Shown here: positions 1-7,145 of the stretch, piece by piece
Numbering within the stretch: the stretch's first letter is position 1
How the letters are laid out: every line of letters begins with the position of its first letter
Assembly (NCBI GenBank): GCA_043775075.1
Contig: JAYVSS010000113.1
Location: 1-15,774, forward strand
Length of the DNA: 15,774 nucleotides
Origin: JANLQX01 sp043775075
GTDB lineage: Bacteria > Actinomycetota > Acidimicrobiia > Acidimicrobiales > JANYDT01
Direction: 5' to 3'
Program-made: the position numbers and the translations under genes
The notes under the pieces: model-generated
Databases searched by the model: none
Told to the model about the DNA's origin: nothing
What the model saw: the letters and a program-made list of their open reading frames with translations, nothing else

Positions 1-1004
1 TTGTGCCAATCGATCGCCGATGCCACGGCCACGGTGGTGAAATCGGCCAGACCGATACCGAGGGCGTTGCCGTGACTCGCCTCGGTCAGCCCGAGCACGA
101 CAATCACCGAACTCGTGGCCTCGCCTTCAAGGCCATTGACCCAATAACGGCCGGACACATTCGGATCAATACCGACCCCGCTGATGTCCTTACCCACCTG
201 CTCCACGATGAGCACGTCGACGTGTTCGAACGGCAGCCGAGGAACGTGGGACTTCGCCATATTGGTGAGCACCACCTCACGCTCCGCACCGATCTCGTCG
301 GCCGTTAGCGCTTCAACGGCAACGACGTCACCAGCGCCGTTTTCGATGGTCGCCAACCCTCCGAGCAGCCGTCCGGACTCGCGCAGCGCCACGATACCGT
401 CGAGCAACAAATCGCGCATCGCCTCCGGACCGCGGGCATGGATCTGGGCGGCTCCGGGTTGCTTTCCAAAACCGACCACCGCCATCTTCGAAAGACCGCT
501 TTCTAGAGGGCCGATAAAACATGTGTGCGGTTTGATGCGATTAACGGGAAAGAAGAATCTCGCATTTGCCGCAAATTGGTCAAGATACGTAGGCATGCCA
601 TGGGCGGTGCGAGTGACCTCTATCGTTTCCATCGTGGCGCGAATCTCGGCCCCGACCGACTCCTCGGTGATGCCGTAACCGGTCAGCACTTCGCGCTGGC
701 CGTCGGCCGTACCGCCACCGTGGCTGCCCATCGCTGGTACGACGAAGGGCAGTGCGCCCAGGGCGCGGAACCCATCGATGACCCCCGCCAACATCTCCAC
801 GCGGCCGGTGAGTCCGCGGCTACCCGCGCCGACCGCCACCGTGTCCCCGGGCGAGAGCGCGCTGGTAAAGCGGCGCACGATCTCCTTGGCCGCCCTCGAC
901 CGTACGTCGACGATCGTTTCGGTCGGCGTGGTGGGGAGCCGAACCCGATGAAGCGTCGGAATAACGAGAGCCGAATCAAACGGCAGGTGCACGCCGCCCA
1001 GCAT
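1..1004 (-). CDS. LarA-like nickel-pincer-cofactor isomerase (lactate racemase domain), 3' end beyond window
   Basis: The frame is open from the left edge to an ATG at 1004, giving 334 codons with the C-terminus missing. The protein shows PAMGSHGGGTADGQ (about residues 90-103), YGITEESVG, then NRIKPHTCFIGPLESGLSKM (155-174), GFGKQPGAAQIH and GKDISGVGIDPNVSGR. These match the LarA/DUF2088 superfamily, in particular the branch called nickel-pincer-cofactor-dependent isomerase group 22. In that superfamily the His and Lys motifs hold a pyridinium nickel-pincer cofactor, and the enzymes racemise or epimerise 2-hydroxy acids. The substrate of this branch cannot be read from sequence. It is probably cytosolic, with no signal peptide. 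The frame stays open upstream to 1205, with other starts at GTG 1073 and ATG 1142. I prefer ATG 1004 because the upstream residues are low in complexity and homologues begin near the LHRVRL segment. No strong ribosome-binding site decides the start. The family is secure; the start is moderate. Confidence 0.85.
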   Translation of the reverse strand, partial: MLGGVHLPFDSALVIPTLHRVRLPTTPTETIVDVRSRAAKEIVRRFTSALSPGDTVAVGAGSRGLTGRVEMLAGVIDGFRALGALPFVVPAMGSHGGGTADGQREVLTGYGITEESVGAEIRATMETIEVTRTAHGMPTYLDQFAANARFFFPVNRIKPHTCFIGPLESGLSKMAVVGFGKQPGAAQIHARGPEAMRDLLLDGIVALRESGRLLGGLATIENGAGDVVAVEALTADEIGAEREVVLTNMAKSHVPRLPFEHVDVLIVEQVGKDISGVGIDPNVSGRYWVNGLEGEATSSVIVVLGLTEASHGNALGIGLADFTTVAVASAIDWH

Positions 1005-1015
1005 GGCGTCGAAGT

Positions 1016-1042
1016 TTGCTCCAGTTGCTCCAGTTGCTCCGG
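1016..1042. repeat. Three tandem copies of a 9-bp unit
   Basis: The plus strand reads TTGCTCCAG, TTGCTCCAG, TTGCTCCGG, followed by TTG. The repeat lies 12-38 bp upstream of the preferred ATG of the LarA-like gene. If that gene started further upstream it would encode (Thr/Ala-Thr-Gly)-type tripeptides (GATGATGA). It may be a microsatellite-like slippage tract. A unit of three codons would keep any overlapping reading frame when copies are gained or lost. Confidence 0.75.
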
Positions 1043-1154
1043 TTGATCGGTTCGAACGGGCGAGAGAGGACACCAGGCCATCTTTCCCGAGGGACGCCGA
1101 AAACACCAACGGTTCGTGTGTGTGGGGTGGGTGCGCCGTCATCGGGGTCGTTGT

Positions 1155-1199
1155 TGCCGAGGGCGGGCTCGAACTCGGCACCAGAGCCACGACGAGCCC
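1155..1199 (+). other. Potential H-type RNA pseudoknot (two crossing 7-bp stems)
   Basis: Stem 1 pairs TGCCGAG (1155-1161) with CTCGGCA (1174-1180). Stem 2 pairs GGGCTCG (1165-1171) with CGAGCCC (1193-1199). The stems cross. On the plus strand the loops are 3, 2 and 12 nt, the geometry usually tolerated by H-type pseudoknots (short first loop, long third loop). On the minus strand, the leader of the LarA-like gene, the same pairings exist with the loop order reversed, which is less favourable. It may be a structured non-coding RNA, a leader element or chance in GC-rich DNA. I could not match it to a known riboswitch. Confidence 0.3.
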
Positions 1200-1455
1200 C
1201 AGCGATCATGTCCCTACCCACCACCCGGTAAGTCGAGCCAGTAGACGGGGGCGACCCACACGGCCAACGTTGCCGACGAGCAACGGCCTCGTCTGCATCA
1301 TCGCACCAACAACAAAGGCAGATCGTCGCTGGGGGTCCCAGTGTTCTCCGGGCACCACGGTCTGAGTCGGTCCTGCCTCAGCGACCGGTCACCCCGCCCC
1401 CAATCATCCCTGCTCTTCGGCGACCCGTCACCGTAGGTTGCGGGACCTCTATTCC

Positions 1456-2706
1456 CTAGAGAAGTTGGGCGTTGAACCCTTCGGATTGAAGGGCGACAAT
1501 CACATCGTTGCGATGCTCAGGATTGCGCGTTTCGACCACGAGAAGAACTTCGACCTCGTCGATCCCGATCTGCACGCCGGTACGATGGTGCTCTACGTCC
1601 AGAACGTTGAGACCGAGCTTCGCAACGACGGCCGTAAGCGCAGCAAGCGAGCCCGGCCGATCGGGAAAGACGATCCGTAAGCGTAGATAGCGTCCGGCCG
1701 CCGAGAGTCCTCGGGTCACGATATGGGTGAGCAACATGGGGTCCACGTTGCCGCCCGACAACACGACCACAGCCGGCCGTGACCCAGCGATTTTACCCGC
1801 CATGAGTGCCGCCAATCCAACCGCGCCAGAAGGCTCAACCACGGCCTTGGCTCGCTCCATGAGGAGCAGCACCGCCTGGGCAATTTCATCTTCGGTCACG
1901 GTGATCACATCGTCGACCAGAGCCTTCGTCATAGCGAACGTGATCGCCCCGGGGGCGCGCAGGGCGATGCCATCGGCCATCGTCGAGGTGAACGCCAACG
2001 TGGTCACCACACCGGCATCGAGCGAGGCACGCATGGATGCCGCACCAGCCGCTTCTACGCCGATGATCGTGGCTTTCGGCATCACCTGACGAAGAGCAAA
2101 CGCGGCCCCGGCAACGAGCCCACCGCCACCCACGGGAATGAGGACGACGGGAGCGTCGTCGTTCCGCTGCTGGGGCGAAGCGCATTGGCGATATTCGGCG
2201 GCGATTTCCAATCCGACGGTCGCCTGACCGGCAACGATCATCGGGTCATTGAACGGCGGGACAAAGACGGCACCGTGAAGTTCAGAAAACTGGCGCGCCT
2301 TCTCCAGGCAGTCGTCGAGGGTGGCGCCGCCAGGTATGACGGTGGCGCCGTAGCCCTCCGTGGCCCGAAGCTTGGGCAACGACGCCGTATCGGGCATGAA
2401 GATCGTTGACCGTCGCCCGGTGAGCGACGATGCCAATGCCACGCCCTGTGCATGGTTTCCCGCCGAAGCAGCGACCACGTCGACGCCGTCAGGCAGTTGG
2501 CTAATACGGTTGTACGCTCCGCGAATCTTGAACGACCCAGCCCGCTGCAAGTGCTCCGGCTTCAGAAATATCGAACGGTTCAGCGCCCGGCTCAGGGAGT
2601 CGGCGAGCCGTGTTGGTGTGGGCCGAATGATGCCTTGGAGGCGGGCCTGGGCGGCGTGCACGTCGTCAAGCGTGACTTCGGCGATGGGGCCCCGATGATC
2701 GTGCAT
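1456..2706 (-). CDS. ilvA: Threonine ammonia-lyase (threonine dehydratase) with C-terminal ACT domain
   Basis: This PLP enzyme of fold type II deaminates L-threonine (and usually L-serine) to 2-oxobutanoate and ammonia. It is 416 aa. The PLP lysine is in GSFKIRGAYNRI (K60), the substrate loop is SAGNHAQGVA (about 79-88), the phosphate-binding loop is PVGGGGLVAG (about 190-199), and LSGGNVDPM closes the catalytic domain. From about residue 340 an ACT domain begins (LRIVFPDRPGSL), which typically senses an amino acid effector. The length fits the single-ACT form of about 400-420 aa rather than the two-ACT biosynthetic form of about 510 aa. The role could therefore be catabolic or anaplerotic, or the isoleucine pathway as in many actinobacteria. 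No other ilv gene is near. Start ATG 2706 leaves the family's usual N-terminus; no clear Shine-Dalgarno is visible. Confidence 0.95.
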   Translation of the reverse strand: MHDHRGPIAEVTLDDVHAAQARLQGIIRPTPTRLADSLSRALNRSIFLKPEHLQRAGSFKIRGAYNRISQLPDGVDVVAASAGNHAQGVALASSLTGRRSTIFMPDTASLPKLRATEGYGATVIPGGATLDDCLEKARQFSELHGAVFVPPFNDPMIVAGQATVGLEIAAEYRQCASPQQRNDDAPVVLIPVGGGGLVAGAAFALRQVMPKATIIGVEAAGAASMRASLDAGVVTTLAFTSTMADGIALRAPGAITFAMTKALVDDVITVTEDEIAQAVLLLMERAKAVVEPSGAVGLAALMAGKIAGSRPAVVVLSGGNVDPMLLTHIVTRGLSAAGRYLRLRIVFPDRPGSLAALTAVVAKLGLNVLDVEHHRTGVQIGIDEVEVLLVVETRNPEHRNDVIVALQSEGFNAQLL

Positions 2707-2776
2707 ATGGAGTGAGTGTAAGAGAGCGGGGTCGCAACCTGGCCGACCACTCCCGGTGCCTGCTGGACCGGCAGAT

Positions 2777-3067
2777 CTACTTGAAACCCTCGACGATCAT
2801 GCCAAAGCCTTCGGTCGCAGCGAAACGCAGACCGATCACGTTTTGGTATGCGTCGCTGTTGTACCAGGCAAGAAGGGCATCGCGGGTGGGGAATTCCATG
2901 ATGACCATCCGGGCACCGGCCGACGTTCCTTCCAACGGCGATGCGTCGTTGGTGGCCGCCACAATCTTCACGTCATGCCCGGCCAGCGTGGGCCCGACGG
3001 CGCGTTGGTATTCCATCAGCTTTTCCTGATCGGTGACCGTTGAGTTCACAACAAAGTAGGTAGCCAT
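2777..3067 (-). CDS. DUF1330 family protein
   Basis: This is a 96-aa protein of the DUF1330 family, a small ferredoxin-like alpha-beta fold related to dimeric alpha-beta barrel proteins. Recognisable parts are YFVVNSTVTDQEKLMEYQ near the N-terminus, GARMVIMEFPTRDALLAWYN in the middle and YQNVIGLRFAATEGFGMIVEG at the end. The last segment is the usual spacing of this family. No biochemical function is established for it. It has no signal peptide and no membrane segment. It lies 70 bp upstream of the threonine ammonia-lyase gene and 48 bp downstream of the AAA+ gene, all on the same strand, so co-transcription is possible but not shown. Confidence 0.9.
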   Translation of the reverse strand: MATYFVVNSTVTDQEKLMEYQRAVGPTLAGHDVKIVAATNDASPLEGTSAGARMVIMEFPTRDALLAWYNSDAYQNVIGLRFAATEGFGMIVEGFK

Positions 3068-3115
3068 ACGGTGATTCTTAGTGCGAGCGAGCCGCTTCGA
3101 GCAAGACGCGCACGA

Positions 3116-3934
3116 TCAGTGCGAACGCTTCCGCGTTTGCGCCGCAACGCGCTTGGCGGCCTCAATGAAGTCCACCGCTTCGAGCGTCGATACGGTGGTG
3201 GAATCCAGCGAGTTCACGTGCTGACGTTCGGTCAGGCGCAGCGCCTGCCCATTGATCGCATGTTCGAACATGTTCCTCGACACCCGAGCATTTCCGAACC
3301 TCTCGTCGCGCACCATCGACTCGAACACCAAGACCAGTGTGTCGTGGACGCCCGCACCGAGAATGAATTCACCGTCTCGCGCCATCTTCTCGGTGATCGC
3401 CACCAGTTCGTTCGTGGAGTAGTCGACGAACTCCAATTCACGGGAAAATCTCGAACGCAGTCCGGGGTTGGAATTCAAAAAATTGTTCATCAATTTCGGA
3501 TATCCCGCGGTAATGACTACCAGGCGATCTCGATGATCCTCCATGCGTTTCAGCAGCGACTCAATTGCTTCTCCGCCGAAGTCCTGGCCGCCCATCGTTG
3601 ACGGGGAGAGGGAGTAGGCCTCGTCGATAAAGAGCACGCCGTCCAGCGCCTCCCTCACCACGCGATTCGTTTTCACCGCCGTATGACCGACGTATTGGCC
3701 AACGAGCCCGGCGCGATCAACCTCGACCAGGTGACCACGCTTGAGGAGTCCCATCGCCCCATAGGCCTCGGCCAACAGACGAGCCACGGTGGTCTTACCC
3801 GTACCGGGATTGCCCAGGAACACCAGATGTTGGCTCATGGCGACGTCGGCCAGGCCGTGCTCCCGCCGCCGCGCTTTGACCTGCAGAAAGGCCAAAAGCG
3901 TACGGACCTGTTCCTTCACCGAATCGAGCCCCAC
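3116..3934 (-). CDS. CbbX/SpoVK-like AAA+ ATPase (N-terminus lost to missing start or frameshift)
   Basis: This is an AAA+ ATPase of the CbbX/SpoVK type. Counting from GTG 3934, Walker A is GNPGTGKTT (41-49), Walker B is LFIDEA (101-106), and GLRSRF (158-163) carries the expected arginine finger. GHLVEVDRAGLVGQYVGHTA is the pore-loop region and FGNARVSRNMFEHAI is the sensor-2 region. Such proteins remodel partner proteins with ATP; CbbX itself reactivates Rubisco, but no Rubisco gene is present and the target here is unknown. GTG 3934 is the only ordinary start in this frame, yet coding clearly continues upstream (TLAEVQADLDLLVGLDSVKE) to a stop at 4109-4111. The true protein is therefore longer (see 3935-4185). 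The gene is divergent from the LCP gene. Confidence 0.85.
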   Translation of the reverse strand: MGLDSVKEQVRTLLAFLQVKARRREHGLADVAMSQHLVFLGNPGTGKTTVARLLAEAYGAMGLLKRGHLVEVDRAGLVGQYVGHTAVKTNRVVREALDGVLFIDEAYSLSPSTMGGQDFGGEAIESLLKRMEDHRDRLVVITAGYPKLMNNFLNSNPGLRSRFSRELEFVDYSTNELVAITEKMARDGEFILGAGVHDTLVLVFESMVRDERFGNARVSRNMFEHAINGQALRLTERQHVNSLDSTTVSTLEAVDFIEAAKRVAAQTRKRSH

Positions 3935-4185
3935 CAGCAGATCGAGGTCGGCCTGGACCTCGGCCAGGGTGCGAGGCGGGCGCGAGGGTGGGGCGAACCG
4001 AGTGCCGCCGAGGCGTTTCGTGAGGAGCTGTTCGGTGCTCCGACGAGCACTGTCGCCGGCCTCCAGCAGCCGTTTTCGGAGTTCGTCAGGTCGAAGAATA
4101 CGAAAACGCTACAGGGTGCGCTTCGACCACCGACTTCGGCGACATCGAGAGCAGTAACCGACCGCTTTGGGGTGACATCGTTCAC
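3935..4185 (-). other. Probable N-terminal coding part of the AAA+ gene, split by a one-base frameshift
   Basis: The AAA+ frame remains protein-like upstream of GTG 3934: RPDELRKRLLEAG, then TEQLLTKRLGGTRF, then RTLAEVQADLDLLVGL. A TAG at 4109-4111 closes this frame and no ATG, GTG or TTG lies in between. A different frame opens at GTG 4185 (VNDVTPKRSVTALDVAEV, then GGRSAPCSVF). Adding one T to the T-run at 4103-4106 (AAAA on the plus strand) joins them as SAPCSVF-RILRPDELRK and gives one 356-aa protein. The alternative is an unusual ATT start at 4099. The join is my inference; the coding character of the part below about 4100 is strong. Confidence 0.55.
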
Positions 4186-4189
4186 CCCA
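4168..4189. promoter_or_regulatory. Perfect 8-bp-arm inverted repeat between divergent genes
   Basis: TGGGGTGA (4168-4175) and TCACCCCA (4182-4189) are exact inverted copies separated by the 6-bp spacer CATCGT. The dyad lies in the divergent region between the AAA+ gene and the LCP gene. A half-site-like GTTCACCC recurs at 4268-4275, about 70 bp before the LCP start. The size and symmetry fit an operator for a dimeric regulator. It overlaps GTG 4185, one candidate start of the AAA+ gene. No T-run follows it in either direction, so a terminator is less likely. Confidence 0.45.
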
Positions 4190-4327
4190 GCGCCATCTGA
4201 CGCCTCACGGGACCATCACACCGTCGCTCGCCCCCTGTTCATATGCCCCGCGCAAGCTATCGGCGGAGTTCACCCTGCCCATGCCCGCACCTGCGCCGGC
4301 ATCACTCGCTCCGCCCCGGAGCCGAAC

Positions 4328-4334
4328 AGAGGAG
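4328..4334 (+). promoter_or_regulatory. Ribosome-binding site of the LCP gene
   Basis: AGAGGAG lies 9 nt before ATG 4344. The same frame is open back to 4281, but only this ATG has a Shine-Dalgarno sequence and begins a proper signal peptide, so it decides the start. Confidence 0.75.
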
Positions 4335-4343
4335 TACCGCATC

Positions 4344-5399
4344 ATGCGTCCAGTTATCCACCGCCTTCCCATTATCGGATCGGCAACGCTCGCCTGCTGT
4401 CTTGCCGTAACCACTTACGCCGTCCCTACGGCCGTGGCCAGCACGAAGAAGCCGTCGAGCACGGCGAAGAGGTCAACGACGAAAAGCAAGGTCGCAACGA
4501 AAGCTTCAACGAAACAGTTGGCCCCGAACGGTCGGCCGCCAAAGCCCGCCGGACCATTCCTGTGGGGCACCCAATCAAGCGATTCGTCGCTTCCGAGCGT
4601 GTCAAGTTTCGAAGCGGCGACCACCCAAATCGTCCCAAATAACAAGCTGTTCAAACTCCTGATCATCGGGTCCGATGCCCGGCCCAACGAGAACTTTCAA
4701 CGGACGCGGGGCGACTCGCTTCATGTCCTGGTGTGGAATCCGGCATTCAACAAGGGAACGATCGTGGGGATCCCTCGTGACTCCTACGTGACGCTCAAGC
4801 CATCGGGTAAGAAAGGAAAGATCAATGGCGCCCTTGTCGCCGGGGGACCGCAGGCCATGCTCGACACTGTCAACGATCTCACCGGGCTGGGGATTTCCAA
4901 CTATGTGGTGACCGGTTTCTCCGGTTTACAGAACATGGTGGATGATATTGGTGGAGTGAATGTTCTCATTGATCCGGCCATGAAGGACGTCTATTCAGGG
5001 GCGATGTTTCAGAAAGGATGGTTCGCTATGAACGGTAAAGCGGCTCTGGCATACAACCGAAACCGTAAGACCCTGGCGAGTGGCGACTTCACTCGTTCCG
5101 CCAATCAGGGCAAGTTCCTTCTCGCTGCATTGGCCAAGATGCGCGAGGAAGTCAGCGACGTGCCCGGTTTGGTGAAATGGGTAGGGTCATTTCGGAGGAA
5201 CGCCGCCAGCAACGTCAAGCCGACCGACCTCCTCGTCCTCGCTCAGATGGCTCGCAGTATTGATCCTTCCGACGTGAAGAACATCGTGCTCGGAGGCACC
5301 GGCAGTCGGGTCGGCGGTGAGGATGTGGTGAAGCTCGCACCGAGCTACAGCGGTCTGTTCGTCGATATCGGACGTGACGGAGTCAACGACGGGCGTTAA
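4344..5399 (+). CDS. LytR-CpsA-Psr (LCP) family cell-wall ligase, exported
   Basis: LCP enzymes transfer lipid-linked glycopolymers (teichoic acid, arabinogalactan or capsule precursors) onto peptidoglycan outside the membrane. The 351-aa protein starts with a signal peptide or anchor (hydrophobic stretch about residues 9-32, ending TAVAS). A Lys/Ser/Thr-rich linker follows (about 34-60), then the LCP domain from about 103. Conserved residues are in LLIIGSDARP (D111), RTRGDS (R122, D124), VGIPRDSYV (R145, D146), KINGAL (K159), YNRNRK (R239) and GDFTRSANQ (D248, R251). These are the Arg and Asp positions that bind the pyrophosphate of the lipid carrier. No transmembrane segment other than the N-terminal one is visible, and there is no C-terminal LytR_C domain. 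The gene is convergent with the secreted protein gene and shares four bases with it at the stop. Confidence 0.92.
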   Translation: MRPVIHRLPIIGSATLACCLAVTTYAVPTAVASTKKPSSTAKRSTTKSKVATKASTKQLAPNGRPPKPAGPFLWGTQSSDSSLPSVSSFEAATTQIVPNNKLFKLLIIGSDARPNENFQRTRGDSLHVLVWNPAFNKGTIVGIPRDSYVTLKPSGKKGKINGALVAGGPQAMLDTVNDLTGLGISNYVVTGFSGLQNMVDDIGGVNVLIDPAMKDVYSGAMFQKGWFAMNGKAALAYNRNRKTLASGDFTRSANQGKFLLAALAKMREEVSDVPGLVKWVGSFRRNAASNVKPTDLLVLAQMARSIDPSDVKNIVLGGTGSRVGGEDVVKLAPSYSGLFVDIGRDGVNDGR

Positions 5400-7072
5400 G
5401 ACCGTTGACGAACCGCTCGCTTCTTCGCCCTTTGGGGGACACGCAGGGCGAGCTCGTTCGGAACACTGCTCGTCCCTCCGGGCATCGCCTTTTCCTTGGC
5501 GATGACATCGGCGAAGTCGGTTCCGACGGTAACGGGACCGGTGGACACATTCTCCCCGTACGCTCCGTCACGAGACATCGCCACCTTGATCCACCACGTT
5601 CCCGGCCGAGCATTCGTCCACGTCCAGCTGTTCAGGCCGGGCGACACACCGGTGTTGCCGATCGGGTCCCAAGGCCCGTTGGGCCAGGTGGAAGCAAACA
5701 TTTGTGCCGTGGTACCGGCCGACGGGTTGTTATCACGGAACACAATGTCGGCCTCCTTCACGCCGCAGTCGTCGGTGGAGAGATACACCTCTTCCACCGG
5801 TGTCTGACGCGGCTTGTACGGTTCAGCAATATCCACGCGAAAGGTCTTGACCCGAAGATTTGGGCGACTCCATCCGAGCTGACCCTTAGACGTGGTGTCG
5901 TTGATGTTGAGCGGCGGTGGCTCGGACCCATCGAACGGGGTCGGGTCGTTGAGGTCCACACTGATCGTGGTGTCGTTCGGATACTCCACAATCGGAGCGG
6001 CTTCCTGGAACCGTTCGTTGCCGAGAAACTTCCAAATTACTCGGAATACCCAACCACCATCGTTGCCGAATTCCTGACTATATCGTCCGTCCCAAAACGG
6101 AACCACGAGGGTTGTGCGGTGCCACACCTGGGCATTGATCGTGCGCTTATCAAGGGCCAGCCTGATTCCCGGGTCGCCCGGCGCGCCACCGTTCGGTGCA
6201 ATAGCCCCGATCCCGTTGAACTGACCGTTGACCACGTCCCACGAGACGTAGTTATCGACCTTCTCAACATCGGACTTCTCATTGAAATCCCACGGATTCG
6301 AACGTACTCGCGTGGCCCAGTCGTTGTTTTGACAGTTCACTCCGGTGTACGGAATTGGTTTGCCGCCAAGGGGGAACAGCAGCGGGATGGCGCCCGCGGC
6401 ATCGGGGTTCAGCACCTCGGGCACGGGCCCAATTACGGCGTTCGTTGCCGTCGTATTTCCCACATTGGGACCGAGCACCTGCACCCAATCAACGTCGACC
6501 TTCACGTCGCCACTAATGGCCACACGGATACCGGAGACCGATGCTGCCGGCACCTCGGCTTCGTAAACATTCCAACCCGGCGTGGTGACAAATTGGCGGC
6601 CGGTCTGACACTCGTCCTTGACGCCCGCAACGCAGGTGTAAAAGAATATTCCGGCGCCGACCGCCCCGCTCACATTCATACGTACACGGAACGTTCGATA
6701 CGTCTGTCCATCGAGCCGACGGGCGTTACCCTCGCGGTCGTGGCCGACGGCGTCGCTGCCCATGGCGTGACCGCCAACGTCGTACCCACCCCAAAGCGGT
6801 GAGAAATAGCCCAAGCCACCGAAGCGCAGGTGCAGCTCTCCATTGGAAAGCGTTGGGGGTTCGGAGACACCCACGATCAGTGCCTCATTAACGAGGGCGA
6901 CATCCTCGGCATTGGCGTAGTCGAGCGGATCGCCGAACGTGTCGGCGAAGAATTCGCGCTGCCCTCCGGCGGCCGCTGACGCCTTGATCGGGGAGAACGA
7001 AGAAAGCGTGGCGACGATGAAAAGGGAGAGCAGCGCCACCATAGAAACCGACACGCGACGAGAACGCAACAT
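5396..7072 (-). CDS. Secreted protein of unknown function, 558 aa
   Basis: I do not recognise a family. The signal peptide is clear: basic start MLRSRR, hydrophobic core about 9-28, likely cleavage after IKASA near residue 33. The mature part appears multi-domain and beta-rich. The first part (about 38-202) reads like a carbohydrate-binding-type jelly roll (FGGLGYFSPLWGG, then GWNVYEAEVPAASVSGIRVA, ending VDVDWVQVLG). A middle part (about 245-430) is rich in Trp, Asn and Asp (TTLVVPFWDGRYSQEFG). The last domain (LNSWTWTNARPGTWWIKVAMS) looks like an Ig or FN3 fold. The few cysteines (C147, C155, C247 and one in TDDCG) could form disulfides. The C-terminus is basic (RAKKRAVRQRS). AGAGGAG lies directly before ATG 7072, closer than usual, so TTG 7069 is a possible alternative start. 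A role in surface polysaccharide binding would be a guess. Confidence 0.85.
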   Translation of the reverse strand: MLRSRRVSVSMVALLSLFIVATLSSFSPIKASAAAGGQREFFADTFGDPLDYANAEDVALVNEALIVGVSEPPTLSNGELHLRFGGLGYFSPLWGGYDVGGHAMGSDAVGHDREGNARRLDGQTYRTFRVRMNVSGAVGAGIFFYTCVAGVKDECQTGRQFVTTPGWNVYEAEVPAASVSGIRVAISGDVKVDVDWVQVLGPNVGNTTATNAVIGPVPEVLNPDAAGAIPLLFPLGGKPIPYTGVNCQNNDWATRVRSNPWDFNEKSDVEKVDNYVSWDVVNGQFNGIGAIAPNGGAPGDPGIRLALDKRTINAQVWHRTTLVVPFWDGRYSQEFGNDGGWVFRVIWKFLGNERFQEAAPIVEYPNDTTISVDLNDPTPFDGSEPPPLNINDTTSKGQLGWSRPNLRVKTFRVDIAEPYKPRQTPVEEVYLSTDDCGVKEADIVFRDNNPSAGTTAQMFASTWPNGPWDPIGNTGVSPGLNSWTWTNARPGTWWIKVAMSRDGAYGENVSTGPVTVGTDFADVIAKEKAMPGGTSSVPNELALRVPQRAKKRAVRQRS

Positions 7073-7145
7073 GCTCCTCTATCGGCGAGCAGCGCCGAAC
7101 GAGTGAAGCGCTCACCGGCCTATGTAGCCGCAGCAGAGGCGATTA

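Larger units (their letters stand above)
1005..1455. other. 450-bp gap without a convincing gene; leader of the LarA-like gene
   Basis: This stretch lies between the start of the LarA-like gene and the stop of the threonine ammonia-lyase gene, both on the minus strand. Several frames are open, but their products are low in complexity (Pro, Arg, Ser and Thr rich) and resemble no family I know. It should contain the promoter of the LarA-like gene; no clear -35/-10 pair stands out. It holds a 9-bp tandem repeat (1016-1042), two crossing 7-bp inverted repeats (1155-1199), a 6-bp hairpin with a 6-nt loop (1268-1285) and a 13-bp direct repeat with one mismatch (1381-1393 and 1420-1432). I found no tRNA cloverleaf. 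Confidence 0.5.

Noticed and set aside
1150..1185. tRNA-like T-arm (GAGTTCGAGCCCG on the minus strand)
   Set aside because: The 5-bp T-stem does not pair around the loop and no acceptor, D or anticodon arms can be placed; the motif is explained by the crossing inverted repeats.
1110..1262. ZTP-like riboswitch resemblance (GGGTCG, ACTGGC and CCGCCCTCGGCA on the minus strand)
   Set aside because: Only scattered words match and the conserved core and the usual CCGCCTGGGC end are absent; the downstream gene is not a purine or folate gene.
1003..1365. 120-residue open frame on the plus strand in the gap
   Set aside because: Its low-complexity start comes from the tandem repeat, it overlaps the leader of the LarA-like gene, and nothing in it resembles a protein family.
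3116..4185. Rubisco activase CbbX proper
   Set aside because: The AAA+ motifs are CbbX-like, but no Rubisco or Calvin-cycle gene is present and this subfamily is widespread in non-autotrophs.
5405..6802. Long plus-strand open frame of 465 codons
   Set aside because: It lies entirely antisense to the secreted-protein gene, which has a signal peptide and protein-like composition; the plus frame is rich in Arg, His and Gly as expected of a shadow.
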